Origin: Pontibacillus salicampi
Lineage (GTDB): Bacteria; Bacillota; Bacilli; Bacillales; BH030062
Assembly (NCBI RefSeq): GCF_042434395.1
Contig: NZ_JBHLTP010000008.1
Location: 1-64,000, forward strand
Direction of reading: 5' to 3'
Length of the DNA: 64,000 bases
Part shown: positions 32,559 to 42,429 of the stretch, in pieces
Layout: each line of letters opens with the position of its first letter
How positions within the stretch are numbered: position 1 is the stretch's first letter
The notes under the pieces: generated by a model
What the model saw: the letters and a program-made list of their open reading frames with translations, nothing else
Told to the model about the DNA's origin: nothing
Databases searched by the model: none
Translations under genes and position numbers: made by a program

Positions 32559-32949
32559 AGCTTGGTTATAAAAATTCACCTGATCTTAAACAAAATGCTA
32601 TTAAGATGTAAGTGCTATCTCCTTCTTATATGAATGAATCTAGCATCAAGCTTGATCTATAACAGGGCTTATTATTTATATTTATTTTACATTTAGGGCA
32701 TGATGTTGCAGGAGCTGTTTTCATGTAGTACTGAACTTGTTATCATATGGAAGTAGGGTATTAGGAGATAATAATAATGAAAAAACCCGGATACATTCTC
32801 ATAAATTCACTTTGCTCCTCTTCTCAAAAGTAAAACAGTTGATAATAATTTTAATTTGATATAAGATTGTGATTGAGAATAAATTGAGAATGGTAGCACC
32901 AGGTCCTCAAGTCGAAGCACATATTAGAAATGAAATTGGAGGTATTGAG
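32555..32949. other. Leader region of the suf operon
   Basis: About 395 bp without a gene. Holds the promoter at 32839-32867, a Fur/PerR-like element in its spacer and two direct copies of attgagaat just after it. Confidence 0.5.
32839..32867 (+). promoter_or_regulatory. Candidate sufCDSUB promoter with Fur/PerR-like element
   Basis: TTGATA (32839-32844), 17-bp spacer, TAAGAT (32862-32867). TGATAATAATTTTAA (32840-32854) matches 12 of 14 arm positions of a 7-1-7 Fur box. AT-rich context lowers the significance. Confidence 0.45.
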
Positions 32950-33729
32950 ATGGCAGGATCAACTCTAGAAATTAAAGATCTTCACGTAGAAATTGAAGGA
33001 AAAGAAATTTTAAAAGGTGTTAACTTAACGATAAATGGTGGTGAATTCCACGCCGTTATGGGACCAAATGGAACAGGTAAGTCTACGCTTGCCTCTGCTA
33101 TTATGGGACACCCTAAATATGAAATTACTAGTGGAACTATTACTCTAGACGGAGAAGATGTTCTGGAGATGGAAGTAGACGAACGTGCGAAGGCAGGTCT
33201 ATTCCTTGCTATGCAATATCCGAGCGAAATCTCCGGAGTTACAAACTCTGATTTCTTACGCTCTTCCATCAACTCCCGTCGTGAAGAAGGCGACGAAATT
33301 AATCTAATGAAATTCATTAAAGAAATGGATAGCAATATGGATTATTTAGATATCGATAAGAATATGGCGCAGCGCTATTTAAATGAAGGGTTCTCCGGCG
33401 GTGAGAAGAAACGTAATGAAATCCTTCAGCTAATGATGCTTAGACCTGAAATCGCAATTCTTGATGAAATCGATTCTGGTTTAGACATCGACGCATTAAA
33501 AGTAGTTGCAAAAGGTATCAATAAAATGCGTGATGAACAGTTTGGCTGCTTAATCATTACTCACTATCAGCGTCTTCTAAATTACATTACTCCAGATAAA
33601 GTACATGTTATGATGCAAGGACGTGTCGTTAAATCTGGTGGTCCAGAGCTTGCGCAACGCCTTGAAGCAGAAGGATATGACTGGATTAAACAAGAGCTTG
33701 GCATTGAAGATGAAACGGTAGAAGCGTAA
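32950..33729 (+). CDS. sufC: Fe-S assembly ATPase SufC
   Basis: 259 residues. ABC ATPase with Walker A GPNGTGKST, Q-loop MQYPSEISGV, signature FSGGEKKR, Walker B IAILDEIDSGLDID and switch His LIITHYQR. Cytosolic; drives the SufBCD scaffold. The open frame begins 27 codons earlier, but the ATG at 32950 follows GGAGGT by eight bases and gives the family N-terminus. First gene of sufCDSUB. Confidence 0.97.
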   Translation: MAGSTLEIKDLHVEIEGKEILKGVNLTINGGEFHAVMGPNGTGKSTLASAIMGHPKYEITSGTITLDGEDVLEMEVDERAKAGLFLAMQYPSEISGVTNSDFLRSSINSRREEGDEINLMKFIKEMDSNMDYLDIDKNMAQRYLNEGFSGGEKKRNEILQLMMLRPEIAILDEIDSGLDIDALKVVAKGINKMRDEQFGCLIITHYQRLLNYITPDKVHVMMQGRVVKSGGPELAQRLEAEGYDWIKQELGIEDETVEA

Positions 33730-33747
33730 TCAGTTAGGAGGAATAAG

Positions 33748-35058
33748 ATGACTGTTGAAATTCAACAACTTCCATATGATAAAGAATATGTTACTCAATA
33801 CTCAGAAAAGCGTAATGAACCCAAATGGATGACAGAATTACGTTTAAATGCTTTAGAGCAAGCTGATTCGCTACCAATGCCTAAGCCTGATAAAACAAAA
33901 ATCGATAAATGGAACTTTTCTCGTTTCCAACACGAGGTTGAAGGGCAAACTATCGATTCACTTGATGATCTGCCTGAGTCCATTACCAATTTCTTGGACG
34001 AGGAGACAACAGTAAATAACTTAGTTATTCAACGTAATCATACTGTTGCTTATAAGACACTTTCTAAAGAGCTTGAAGATAAAGGTGTTATCTTTACGGA
34101 TATCTTCACAGCAATGGCTGAGCATAGCGAATTAGTGAAACAATATTATATGACAGATGGTGTTCATGCGGATGAAAACCGTTTAACGGCTCTTCATGCT
34201 GCGTTAATGAACGGCGGGGTTTTCTTGTACGTACCGAAAGATGTGCAAGTAGATCAGCCTATCCAATCTATTTTCTGGCAGGAAGATCCTGAAGCAGGTT
34301 TAACTAACCATGTTCTCGTAGTAGCAGAGCAAGGAAGTTCTGTAACCTATGTAGAAAATTACATTTCTCACAACCAGACTGAGGAAACGGTTGCCAATGT
34401 TGTTACTGAGGTAATTGCAAAGGATAACGCTAAGGTTTCCTTTGGCGCTGTGGATAATTTCGCTCCAGGGACTACTACGTACATGAACCGTCGTGGGGTT
34501 GCTTATAGAGATGCACGAATAGAATGGGCACTTGGGCAGATGAATGACGGGAATACGGTAAGTGAGAACGTTACCTACCTTATGGGCGACAATGCATATG
34601 GAGATGCAAAAACTGTTACGGTAGGCCGCGGTGAACAAAAGCAAAACTTCACAACCAATATTATTCATTACGGTAAAGACTCAGAAGGCTATATTCTTCA
34701 GCATGGAGTTATGAAGGATAAAGCAAGCTCTATCTTTAATGGTGTGGGTAAAATTCACAATGGTGCTACAAAATCCAATGCAGAACAGGAATCTCGCGTA
34801 CTAATGTTAAGCAAGGATGCGCGTGGGGATGCTAACCCTATCCTTCTTATTGAAGAAGATGATGTTACAGCGGGGCACGCAGCTTCTGTAGGGAGAGTAG
34901 ATCCTATTCAGTTGTTCTATCTTATGAGTCGCGGTATTCCAAAACATGAAGCAGAACGCTTAGTCATTCACGGCTTCTTAGCACCTGTTGTAAAGCAATT
35001 GCCGATTGAAGCGGTTAAGAACCAACTTCGTGAAGTAATTGAAAGGAAGGTTTACTAA
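33748..35058 (+). CDS. sufD: Fe-S scaffold protein SufD
   Basis: 436 residues; N-terminal helical domain and right-handed beta-helix (SufBD family; C-terminal GHAASVGRVDPIQLFYLMSRGIP with the conserved His). Complexes with SufB and SufC. RBS AGGAGG; overlaps sufS by one base (TAATG). Confidence 0.96.
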   Translation: MTVEIQQLPYDKEYVTQYSEKRNEPKWMTELRLNALEQADSLPMPKPDKTKIDKWNFSRFQHEVEGQTIDSLDDLPESITNFLDEETTVNNLVIQRNHTVAYKTLSKELEDKGVIFTDIFTAMAEHSELVKQYYMTDGVHADENRLTALHAALMNGGVFLYVPKDVQVDQPIQSIFWQEDPEAGLTNHVLVVAEQGSSVTYVENYISHNQTEETVANVVTEVIAKDNAKVSFGAVDNFAPGTTTYMNRRGVAYRDARIEWALGQMNDGNTVSENVTYLMGDNAYGDAKTVTVGRGEQKQNFTTNIIHYGKDSEGYILQHGVMKDKASSIFNGVGKIHNGATKSNAEQESRVLMLSKDARGDANPILLIEEDDVTAGHAASVGRVDPIQLFYLMSRGIPKHEAERLVIHGFLAPVVKQLPIEAVKNQLREVIERKVY

Positions 35059-36278
35059 TGGATGTGAAACAAATTCGCCAGTCCTTCCCTATTCTTCAAC
35101 AGGAAGTAAACGGCCATCCATTAGTGTACCTGGACAGTGCAGCTACCTCTCAAAAGTCAGACCGAGTAATAAATGCGGTAGATCAATATTACCGAGAATA
35201 CAATTCTAATGTTCACCGAGGTGTTCATACACTTGGAACAAAGGCAACAGACGGCTATGAGGGTGCTAGAGACAAAGTAAGAAGATTTATTAATGCGAAG
35301 AGTACTCAAGAGATCATCTTTACTAGAGGTACCACTACTTCCATTAATACAGTTGCTTATAGCTATGGACGTAATAATCTCCAAGCTGGTGACGAGATTG
35401 TCATTACACCAATGGAGCATCACAGTAATATTATTCCTTGGCAGCAAACAGCTAAAGCGACTGGCGCAACACTTAAGTACATCCCTCTACAAGAGGACGG
35501 CTCAATTTCTCTTGAAGACGTGAAAGAAACTATTACAAACAACACTAAGATTGTTGCTATGATGCACGTTTCTAATGTCCTGGGAGCTATTAACCCTATT
35601 AAAGAGGTTGCCCGTATTGCTCATGAACACGGTGCTGTTATGCTCGTGGACGGAGCGCAAAGTGCTCCACATATGAAAGTGGATGTACAGGATTTGGATT
35701 GCGACTTCTTTGCCTTTTCAGGGCATAAAATGGGTGGTCCAACTGGAATAGGTGTTCTTTATGGCAAGAAAAAGCTTCTTCAAGAAATGGAGCCAGTTGA
35801 ATTTGGCGGCGAAATGATTGATTTCGTCGGCTGGTACGATTCAACCTGGAAAGAGCTTCCCTGGAAATTTGAAGGCGGAACGCCGATTATTGCTGGGGCA
35901 ATCGGTTTAGGAGCTGCAATAGATTTCCTTGAGGAAATTGGACTCGATGCTATAGAAGAGCATGAGAAAGAACTGGCACATTATGCTATCCATCGACTAC
36001 AGTCCATGGAAGGTGTTACAATATATGGACCAGAGGAAAGAGCTGGTATTGTTACCTTCAATCTAGATGAAGTACACCCACACGATGTGGCTACCGTTCT
36101 TGATGCTGAAGGCATAGCAGTTCGTGCTGGTCACCATTGCGCTCAACCTTTAATGAAGTGGTTGAACGTTTCGGCCACAGCAAGAGCAAGCTTCTATATG
36201 TATAATACAAAAGAAGATGTAGATGCTTTTGTGGATGGATTACAAAAGACGAAGGAGTTTTTCGGAGATGTCTTTTAA
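35058..36278 (+). CDS. sufS: Cysteine desulfurase SufS
   Basis: 406 residues, class V PLP enzyme. Schiff-base Lys224 in SGHKMGGP and persulfide Cys361 in GHHCAQPL; RGTTTSIN and DGAQSAPH hold the cofactor. Converts cysteine to alanine, passing sulfur to SufU. Overlaps sufD by one base and sufU by 11 bp. Confidence 0.97.
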   Translation: MDVKQIRQSFPILQQEVNGHPLVYLDSAATSQKSDRVINAVDQYYREYNSNVHRGVHTLGTKATDGYEGARDKVRRFINAKSTQEIIFTRGTTTSINTVAYSYGRNNLQAGDEIVITPMEHHSNIIPWQQTAKATGATLKYIPLQEDGSISLEDVKETITNNTKIVAMMHVSNVLGAINPIKEVARIAHEHGAVMLVDGAQSAPHMKVDVQDLDCDFFAFSGHKMGGPTGIGVLYGKKKLLQEMEPVEFGGEMIDFVGWYDSTWKELPWKFEGGTPIIAGAIGLGAAIDFLEEIGLDAIEEHEKELAHYAIHRLQSMEGVTIYGPEERAGIVTFNLDEVHPHDVATVLDAEGIAVRAGHHCAQPLMKWLNVSATARASFYMYNTKEDVDAFVDGLQKTKEFFGDVF

Positions 36279-36711
36279 CAATCTCGATCAACTTTACAGA
36301 CAAGTAATAATGGACCATTATAAGAACCCTCGTAACAAAGGTGCATTAGAAGGGGACCATTTAACCGTAAATATGAACAACCCAACTTGTGGAGATCGAA
36401 TTGAGCTACAACTGCAAGTGGAAGATGATAAAGTGGTAGATGCTAAATTTGATGGAGAAGGCTGTTCCATCTCCCTTTCTTCGGCATCTATGATGACTCA
36501 GGCTATTAAAGGTAAAAGTGTAGAAGAGGCCGTGAAAATGTCTGGCATCTTCTCTGACCTTATGCAAGGAAAAGAAGTAGATGTGGATATGGATGATCTA
36601 GGAGATATTCAAGCTTTGCAGGGGGTAGCTAAATTCCCTGCCCGCATTAAATGCGCTACACTGCCATGGAAAGCTATGGAACAAGGTGTAGAAGAGGAAG
36701 AAGCCGAATAG
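36268..36711 (+). CDS. sufU: Zinc-dependent sulfurtransferase SufU
   Basis: 147 residues, IscU-like fold. Zinc ligands Cys41, Asp43, Cys66 and Cys129 (NPTCGDR, GEGCSIS, IKCATLPW) and the SufU-specific insertion mark it as the sulfur acceptor for SufS. The ATG at 36268 is ten bases after AAGGAG and lies inside the end of sufS; the longer frame is not used. Confidence 0.96.
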   Translation: MSFNNLDQLYRQVIMDHYKNPRNKGALEGDHLTVNMNNPTCGDRIELQLQVEDDKVVDAKFDGEGCSISLSSASMMTQAIKGKSVEEAVKMSGIFSDLMQGKEVDVDMDDLGDIQALQGVAKFPARIKCATLPWKAMEQGVEEEEAE

Positions 36712-36745
36712 CTTTGGGTTAATTACTTGAAGGAGGTTATATAGT

Positions 36746-38143
36746 ATGGCTAAAAAAGAACCGGAAATTGGCGAATATCAATATGGTTTTTCGGATAAAG
36801 ACGTTTCTATTTTCCGTACAGAGCGTGGCCTTACAGAAGCAGTAGTCCGTGAGATTTCTCGTCAAAAAGAAGAGCCTGAATGGATGCTTGACTTCCGTTT
36901 GAAAGCGCTGAAGCAGTTCTATAAAATGCCTATGCCTCAATGGGGCGGCGATTTAAACGAGCTGGATTTCGATGAGATTACGTACTACGTAAAGCCATCT
37001 GAAAAATCTGAACGCTCTTGGGATGAAGTACCGGAAGAAATTAAACAGACGTTTGACAAACTCGGTATCCCAGAGGCAGAACAGAAATATCTAGCAGGTG
37101 TTTCTGCTCAGTACGAATCTGAAGTAGTGTACCATAACATGCAAGAGGATTTGGAAAGTCAAGGTATCGTCTTTAAAGATACAGACACAGCATTGAAGGA
37201 GAATGAAGAACTATTCCGTGAGTACTTCGGTAAAATCATTCCTCCAGCAGATAACAAGTTTGCTGCCCTTAACTCTGCAGTTTGGTCTGGTGGTTCCTTC
37301 ATCTATGTACCTAAAGGTGCAAAAGTAGACACGCCGCTACAAGCTTATTTCCGTATTAACTCTGAAAATATGGGACAGTTTGAACGTACGTTGATTATCG
37401 TTGATGAAGAAGCATCAGTACACTATGTAGAAGGTTGTACAGCACCAGTTTATACGACCAACTCTCTACACAGTGCAATTGTTGAGATTTACGTGAAAGA
37501 CAACGCTTATTGCCGTTATACTACGATTCAGAACTGGGCTAACAACGTTTATAACCTTGTAACTAAGCGTGCTAAGGCAGGTAAAGGTGGTACTATGGAA
37601 TGGGTAGATGGTAACTTAGGTTCTAAGCTTACGATGAAATACCCATCAGTTATTCTAGCCGGCGAAGGTGCACGTGGTATGACACTATCCATCGCACTTG
37701 CTGGTAAAGGACAGCATCAGGATGCTGGGGCTAAAATGATTCACCAGGCTCCAAACACATCTTCTACCATCGTTTCTAAATCCATCTCCAAGCAAGGTGG
37801 TAATGTAACGTATCGTGGAATAGTACAATTCGGGCGTAAAGCAGAGGGAGCACGCTCTAACGTAGAATGTGATACCCTCATCATGGATAATAAATCTAAA
37901 TCTGATACGATTCCTTATAACGAGATTATGAATGAAAACATTTCTCTGGAACACGAAGCGAAGGTTTCTAAAGTATCAGAAGAACAATTATTTTATCTAA
38001 TGAGCCGCGGTATTTCGGAGGAAGAAGCTACAGAAATGATTGTAATGGGCTTCATTGAACCATTTACGAAAGAACTTCCTATGGAATACGCAGTTGAAAT
38101 GAACCGTCTAATCAAATTTGAAATGGAAGGTTCTATCGGTTAA
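36746..38143 (+). CDS. sufB: Fe-S scaffold protein SufB
   Basis: 465 residues, SufBD family (VHYVEGCTAPVYTTNSLHSA; GSKLTMKYPSVIL; EHEAKVSKVSEEQLFYLMSRG). Assembles the nascent Fe-S cluster in SufBC2D. RBS AAGGAGG; last gene of the operon. Confidence 0.97.
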   Translation: MAKKEPEIGEYQYGFSDKDVSIFRTERGLTEAVVREISRQKEEPEWMLDFRLKALKQFYKMPMPQWGGDLNELDFDEITYYVKPSEKSERSWDEVPEEIKQTFDKLGIPEAEQKYLAGVSAQYESEVVYHNMQEDLESQGIVFKDTDTALKENEELFREYFGKIIPPADNKFAALNSAVWSGGSFIYVPKGAKVDTPLQAYFRINSENMGQFERTLIIVDEEASVHYVEGCTAPVYTTNSLHSAIVEIYVKDNAYCRYTTIQNWANNVYNLVTKRAKAGKGGTMEWVDGNLGSKLTMKYPSVILAGEGARGMTLSIALAGKGQHQDAGAKMIHQAPNTSSTIVSKSISKQGGNVTYRGIVQFGRKAEGARSNVECDTLIMDNKSKSDTIPYNEIMNENISLEHEAKVSKVSEEQLFYLMSRGISEEEATEMIVMGFIEPFTKELPMEYAVEMNRLIKFEMEGSIG

Positions 38144-38152
38144 TAATTGACT

Positions 38153-38191
38153 AACTCCTGACATGATTCGTTCATGGCAGGGGTTTTTTTA
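38153..38191 (+). terminator. Terminator of the suf operon
   Basis: Stem aactcctgacatga / tcatggcaggggtt with one mismatch, ttcgt loop and T7. Confidence 0.8.
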
Positions 38192-38445
38192 TTGGACGAT
38201 TGAAATCTATATTTGATATAAAATCAGATGAAAATGGCTCCCATCCTCACTTTTTTTAGGCTTTGCATAGGTGACGCAGAGTATGGTGCTATCTTTAATT
38301 GGTAAACGAATTGCTGCCTGAATTATACTTCTTGAAGAACTACATTCAGTTCTCATACAAGTATTAATAATATTTTGAATAATAACAAAAAATCTGATAA
38401 GTTAGAACAGTAAATGATCACTAGGCAGAATGTAAAACACTATTT

Positions 38446-38459
38446 TGAAAGCGCTTAAT
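38446..38459 (+). promoter_or_regulatory. cre-like site (CcpA)
   Basis: TGAAAGCGCTTAAT matches the catabolite-responsive consensus TGWNANCGNTNWCA at all but the last two positions. Located 16 bp before the transporter start, where CcpA would block elongation or initiation. Confidence 0.6.
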
Positions 38460-38474
38460 TAAAGGGGAGTGTAC

Positions 38475-39803
38475 ATGTTAAAAGGAGCTATTCATCTTTC
38501 AAACAAATTAATGCAGCGTTACTTACCTGACCCGTTCGTCTTTGTTATGGTTCTTACAATGGTTGTTATGGGACTAGGATTACTTGTTACGAATAGTACA
38601 CCTGTTCAGATGGTTCAATACTGGGGAGAGGGATTTTGGGATCTTCTTTCCTTTTCCATGCAAATGGTGCTTGTGTTGGTGACGGGTTATGTATTAGCGA
38701 GCAGCCCGTTTTTTAACAGGGTGTTACAGGGGCTTGCCAAGCTCCCAAAAACTCCGGGAAAAGCAATTGTACTTGTAACAATCGTGTCAATGGCTGCTAG
38801 CTGGATCAATTGGGGTTTTGGTCTTGTTATTGGAGCGTTATTTGCTAAGGAATTAGCACGACACGTGAACAAAGTAGATTATCGGCTGTTGATTGCAAGC
38901 GCCTATTCTGGATTCCTTATATGGCATGCTGGCTTAGCGGGCTCTATTCCTTTAACCATAGCTACTCCAGATCACTTTACAGCTGATGTAATAGGTGTTT
39001 TACCGACAAGTGATACAATCTTTGCCTCGTTTAATCTTATTATTGTGGCTGTCCTATTTCTCATTTTACCATTGTTAAACTGGTGGATGGCACCATCTGA
39101 GGAGGAAACAATACATATTGATCCTGCTACTCTTCAAGAGGAACCACGCGCTGAAGCAGCTACAATGGAAGCGAGTGAGTGGACACCTGCCGATCGCTTA
39201 GAGAATAGTACCATCTTAGCAGTAGTGACCGGTGGGTTAGGTATAGCTTTTCTCGTTTATTATTTTGTCCAAAATGGATTTGCTTTGAATTTAAATATCG
39301 TAAACTTTGGTTTTTTATTTCTTGGTTTGGTGTTCCATGGTACACCAAGACGATTTATTGACTCGGTAAAGGATGCTGTAAAAGGAGCCAGCGGCATTAT
39401 CATCCAGTTTCCATTCTATGCGGGAATTATGGGGATGATGGTGGCCTCCGGTTTAGCTACGGAAATGTCTCAGTGGTTCGTCAGTATATCATCTGATTTT
39501 ACCTTCCCTTTTTTTGCATTTCTTAGTGCGGGTATAGTTAACTTCTTTGTTCCTTCTGGCGGTGGTCAATGGGCAGTTCAAGCGCCTATAATGTTAGATG
39601 CAGCAAAAGAGCTCGGTGTTCCGACTCCGAAAACAGCCATGGCTGTGGCATGGGGAGATGCCTGGACGAATATGGTCCAGCCTTTCTGGGCTTTACCTGC
39701 TTTGGCCATTGCAGGCTTGAAGGCAAAGGACATAATGGGATTTTGTTTTATTGTACTTATCGTGAGTGGAGTCATTATCTCGTTAGGATTATTATTTTTA
39801 TAA
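38475..39803 (+). CDS. Short-chain fatty-acid transporter (AtoE family)
   Basis: 442 residues, about 11-12 membrane segments. AtoE/TIGR00366-type features: SNKLMQRYLPDPFVFVMVL at the N-terminus, SWINWGFGLVIGALFAKELAR, and NFFVPSGGGQWAVQAPIM. Predicted to import butyrate/acetoacetate-type acids. A GTG at 38469 overlaps the ribosome site; the ATG at 38475 is used. Monocistronic; the cre-like site implies glucose repression. Confidence 0.88.
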   Translation: MLKGAIHLSNKLMQRYLPDPFVFVMVLTMVVMGLGLLVTNSTPVQMVQYWGEGFWDLLSFSMQMVLVLVTGYVLASSPFFNRVLQGLAKLPKTPGKAIVLVTIVSMAASWINWGFGLVIGALFAKELARHVNKVDYRLLIASAYSGFLIWHAGLAGSIPLTIATPDHFTADVIGVLPTSDTIFASFNLIIVAVLFLILPLLNWWMAPSEEETIHIDPATLQEEPRAEAATMEASEWTPADRLENSTILAVVTGGLGIAFLVYYFVQNGFALNLNIVNFGFLFLGLVFHGTPRRFIDSVKDAVKGASGIIIQFPFYAGIMGMMVASGLATEMSQWFVSISSDFTFPFFAFLSAGIVNFFVPSGGGQWAVQAPIMLDAAKELGVPTPKTAMAVAWGDAWTNMVQPFWALPALAIAGLKAKDIMGFCFIVLIVSGVIISLGLLFL

Positions 39804-39810
39804 TAAAAAG

Positions 39811-39853
39811 CATGCTGATTCTATTTACTGGGATTAGCATGTTTCTTTTTTTT
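39811..39853 (+). terminator. Rho-independent terminator
   Basis: 9-bp stem catgctgat / attagcatg followed by a long T-run. Confidence 0.75.
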
Positions 39854-39956
39854 CTATCGCATAATACAACTAATAGTATTGCATTTCGAATAATGTCATT
39901 CCGCATATATAGATGGTAAGATAGAGGGGGAGTAAAGTTAACTATAGAGAGGAATT

Positions 39957-40787
39957 GTGGAATTGGTTACGCTATTTATTATTATAGTTGGTTTTATGAC
40001 AGCCTTTATAGGAAGCATTGCAGGTATTGGCGGTGGTACGATCCTTATACCGAGCCTTTTATTTTTAAACCATTTTTTCGATTCCTTTTCCTGGGTAACA
40101 CCTCAAAAAATGGTTGGAATATCCTTGGCTGTTATGGTGTTTACAGGATTATCTTCCACGATTTCTTATGGAAAAAGCAAACGCATAGACTACAAAAGTG
40201 GGTTACTCTTTCTAATTGGCAGCATCCCAGGCGGCGTTCTTGGCTCCTGGCTAAACCAATTTATCAATGCAAAGTCATTTAACCTCTATTTCGGAGCAGT
40301 AATGATTCTGGTTTCCTCTATTTTATTTATCAAGGTAAAGAGAGACACCTCTGTTCCTGCAAAAGGTAGTATAATGAGACAAGCACGTTCTGTGGAATTA
40401 GATGGGACGACGTATCATTACTCTATACCTGTTCTATGGGCCGTTTTACTCTCTTTTGGGGTAGGCATTTTATCGGGGTTATTTGGAATAGGTGGAGGGT
40501 CGCTTATGGTTCCAGCTATGATGCTGTTATTCGGTTTTCCTCCACACATAGCTACGGCGACGTCCATGTTTATGATATTGTTTGTAAGTATAATAAGCTC
40601 TGCCACGCACATCGCTCTTGGGCATATAAATTGGTATTATACTATGCTGTTTATACCTGGGGCATTTATTGGAGGCAGAGTTGGAGCGAAAGTGAACCAG
40701 AAAATGAAAAGTGAGACAGTTGTCTGGATTTTAAGGATTCTTCTTATCTTAATTGGTGTACGATTGATTTGGGAAGGGTTATCGTAA
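39957..40787 (+). CDS. yunE: TSUP-family membrane transporter YunE
   Basis: 276 residues, about eight membrane segments; two repeats each carrying the TauE/SafE Gly motif (GSIAGIGGGTILIPSLLF and SGLFGIGGGSLMVPAMML). Predicted anion exporter, perhaps for sulfite or organosulfur compounds. GTG start with AGAGAGG. 12 bp before yunD, so one operon. Confidence 0.88.
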   Translation: MELVTLFIIIVGFMTAFIGSIAGIGGGTILIPSLLFLNHFFDSFSWVTPQKMVGISLAVMVFTGLSSTISYGKSKRIDYKSGLLFLIGSIPGGVLGSWLNQFINAKSFNLYFGAVMILVSSILFIKVKRDTSVPAKGSIMRQARSVELDGTTYHYSIPVLWAVLLSFGVGILSGLFGIGGGSLMVPAMMLLFGFPPHIATATSMFMILFVSIISSATHIALGHINWYYTMLFIPGAFIGGRVGAKVNQKMKSETVVWILRILLILIGVRLIWEGLS

Positions 40788-40799
40788 GGAGTCGATTGT

Positions 40800-42191
40800 A
40801 TGGATGAAAAAATATTTCTATACTATACTAACGATTTACATAGCCATTTTGAAAATTGGCCTAAAATAGTTGGACATTGGAAAAAAAGAAGAAAGCATCA
40901 CCAGGAGCGTGGGGAAACCATGTTCCTTATTGATATTGGTGATCATGTGGATCGATTTCATCCTATTGCCGAAGCGTTACATGGGAAAGCAAACGTTCAA
41001 TTATTAAATAATGCTCAGTATGATGTTGCAACCATTGGCAATAATGAGGGAATTACTCTAACCCATGAAGATTTATATTCGTTGTACGAAGAGGCGGATT
41101 TCGATTTAGTAGTAGCTAATTTAAATAATCAAAATGGACCAAATCCTAAATGGTTGAGGTCGTATTCTATTCAAACCACAAATCAAGGCACAAGAGTAGG
41201 AATGATAGGGTTAACTGCACCATTTCAGGCCTTTTATGGACTTCTAGGCTGGGACATATCCTCCCCATTTGATGAGCTAGACCGTCTCTTAGAGGATCTT
41301 CAAGGGAAGACAGATATTATTGTTCTGCTATCTCATTTAGGCATTAATGATGATCAGGAGATAGCCAGGAGGTACCCCGGGATTGATGTCATTATCGGGG
41401 GGCATACTCATCATTTGTTTAGGGATGGAGAATGGGTCGAGAACACCCTTCTAACGGCAGCAGGGAAGCACGGAGTATATATTGGAGAGGTTATATTAGA
41501 CTGGGATGTAACTGCAGAACAATTAAATAAGAAACAAGCATATGCTTATGAGATAACAGATAAAGCAGAAGATGAGGAAACAACCAAGCAGTTAGAGCAA
41601 TACTTAGAAGAGGCCAATTCCATACTGAATCAGCCAGTTACCCATCTTACTGCCCCTCTACCGGTTCATTGGTTTCAAGAAACTATTATAATGAAAGAGC
41701 TAGTAGAGACATTAAGAACTTGGACAGAAGCGGATTGTGCCATGCTAAATGCAGGGGTATTGCTGGAAGGTTTCCATCAAGGAGCAGTTACTAGAGGGGA
41801 TATTCATAGCATTTGCCCTCATCCAATGAATCCGTGTAAGGTATCTTTAAAAGGAGATGAATTGCTTGAAGTAATTCGTCAGGCGCACACTAAGCGATTT
41901 ATGGAACTTAAGCTAAAAGGGTTTGGCTTTAGAGGAGAGATACTCGGCCGGATGGTCTATGCTGGGTTAGAGGTATCCGTAGCTCGTGATGATGAAGGAA
42001 ATGAATTCGTTCGAAAAGTACTTCTTCAGGGAGAGCCTGTTGATTTTGATAAAACCTATTATGTAGCAACAGCAGACACCTTTACGTTCGGAAAGATTTT
42101 ACCTGAGATTGCGAACAGTCGAGATAAAACCTATTATATGCCAGAGCTCCTTAGGGACCTGCTAGCAGACACGTTAATGAGAATTTCGTAA
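40800..42191 (+). CDS. yunD: Metallophosphoesterase / 5'-nucleotidase-like YunD
   Basis: 463 residues. N-terminal calcineurin-like domain with dimetal motifs YTNDLHSH, DIGDHVD, TIGNNEG, LLSHLGIN and GGHTHHL; C-terminal 5'-nucleotidase domain. The usual GNHE is GNNEG, so one metal-proximal His is replaced. No signal peptide, so cytosolic, unlike UshA enzymes. ATG eight bases after AAGGAG. Confidence 0.88.
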   Translation: MDEKIFLYYTNDLHSHFENWPKIVGHWKKRRKHHQERGETMFLIDIGDHVDRFHPIAEALHGKANVQLLNNAQYDVATIGNNEGITLTHEDLYSLYEEADFDLVVANLNNQNGPNPKWLRSYSIQTTNQGTRVGMIGLTAPFQAFYGLLGWDISSPFDELDRLLEDLQGKTDIIVLLSHLGINDDQEIARRYPGIDVIIGGHTHHLFRDGEWVENTLLTAAGKHGVYIGEVILDWDVTAEQLNKKQAYAYEITDKAEDEETTKQLEQYLEEANSILNQPVTHLTAPLPVHWFQETIIMKELVETLRTWTEADCAMLNAGVLLEGFHQGAVTRGDIHSICPHPMNPCKVSLKGDELLEVIRQAHTKRFMELKLKGFGFRGEILGRMVYAGLEVSVARDDEGNEFVRKVLLQGEPVDFDKTYYVATADTFTFGKILPEIANSRDKTYYMPELLRDLLADTLMRIS

Positions 42192-42201
42192 CTATCAAAG
42201 G

Positions 42202-42233
42202 ACACTAGACTATCATCAGTCTAGTGTTTTTTT
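42202..42233 (+). terminator. Rho-independent terminator
   Basis: 10-bp perfect stem acactagact / agtctagtgt, 6-nt loop, T7. Confidence 0.9.
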
Positions 42234-42429
42234 ATTGATTCCTCTATGCTTAAATAAGCGTGGTTACTGTTCATTCTCTAGACATGTAGTGAAGGTATTT
42301 TTATGTAAAGAGGGGTATCTCCCTGTTATATGGAACAATCTAGAACAGAGCTTTTGCATAACTTAAGCTTCTTCCAATACACCATGAACTTGTCTCTTAC
42401 ATACTGTGTAGGGGAAAGGAGTGGTAGTA

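Larger units (their letters stand above)
38144..38474. other. Intergenic region between suf and the fatty-acid transporter
   Basis: Contains the suf terminator, AT-rich sequence with a possible TTGAAT at 38375 and the cre-like site just before the next gene. No gene seen. Confidence 0.45.
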
